Virus record (IMG/VR): IMGVR_UViG_3300047564_001749
Location: 1 to 30,297 of that record
DNA: 30,297 nucleotides
Origin: a virus
Strand: one strand, 5' to 3'
The position numbers were made by a program, and so were the translations under genes. The notes under the pieces are model-generated. The model had not been told where the DNA came from. It ran no database searches and saw only the letters and a list, made by a program, of their open reading frames with translations. Positions within the stretch are counted from its first letter, which is position 1, and each line of letters starts with the position of its first letter. Positions 30,206-30,297 of the stretch are shown piece by piece.

Positions 30206-30297
30206 CAGGCACGCCCCCAAGCCCACAGCTTGAACCGCTGCCACAACGTGAGCGGAGGAGGGGGCGGGGGCGGGCCCTCCAGCTCTTTAACCTCACC
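30205..30297 (-). CDS. 3' end of an upstream gene, cut by the window edge
   Basis: Thirty codons are open from the edge, then TGA. They read GEVKELEGPPPPPPPLTLWQ followed by RFKLWAWGRA: a poly-proline linker and a Trp-rich tail. The TGATG junction with the next gene supports it. The rest lies outside the window and no function can be given. Confidence 0.7.
   Translation of the reverse strand, partial: GEVKELEGPPPPPPPLTLWQRFKLWAWGRA

Overview
The window is a piece of a double-stranded DNA tailed-phage genome, probably from an environmental metagenome. No cellular housekeeping gene, rRNA or tRNA is visible. Both edges cut through genes. The genes are tightly packed, with stop/start overlaps such as ATGA, TAATG and TAGATG. 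The virion proteins resemble those of marine and freshwater podovirus-like phages. The small early genes (HTPGPW-type, DUF551-like, DUF3310) resemble those of phages of Beta- and Gammaproteobacteria. The host assignment is inference only.

Layout. Bases 1-13741 (+ strand) are the distal part of the late module: six virion or virion-associated proteins ending in a 2045-residue protein with an HExxH metallopeptidase signature. A 72-codon reading frame with its own ribosome-binding site (9225-9443) is nested inside that giant gene and looks like a real overprinted gene. Bases 13738-30297 (- strand) are the early and replication module, which converges on the late module with overlapping stop codons at 13738-13741. 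In transcription order (right to left) it holds about a dozen small accessory genes, including a candidate Acb2/Tad1-type anti-defence protein, then a zinc ribbon, a winged-helix regulator, a DUF3310 protein, a VRR-NUC nuclease, a free-standing HNH endonuclease and a split family A DNA polymerase. These are followed by a Cas4/RecB-type nuclease with an in-frame intein, a small HNH protein, an SNF2-type helicase, a 129-residue conserved protein, an ssDNA-binding-like protein, an HTH protein and a primase-helicase.

The most striking region is 20.5-25.5 kb, a mobile-element hotspot in the replication genes. The DNA polymerase is encoded as two genes. The upstream gene ends in an N-intein and the downstream gene starts with a 25-residue C-intein that has its own Shine-Dalgarno site. 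An HNH endonuclease gene lies between them and overlaps both. Trans-splicing would be needed to rebuild the polymerase. The adjacent Cas4/RecB-type nuclease carries a LAGLIDADG intein exactly at its catalytic D-x-K motif, with the Trp-Cys-Thr signature of class 3 inteins and Gly as its first residue. A second HNH gene sits directly in front of the polymerase, beside what looks like a relic of an older polymerase start.

Regulation visible in the sequence: a near-consensus sigma70 promoter (TTGACA-16-TATAAT) overlaps the helicase stop codon and would drive the ssDNA-binding/primase genes. A second promoter followed by a hairpin-T6 terminator upstream of the helicase may define a short RNA or an attenuator. 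No stretch longer than 300 bases lacks a gene; the longest gap is 20080-20241 and it holds these signals.
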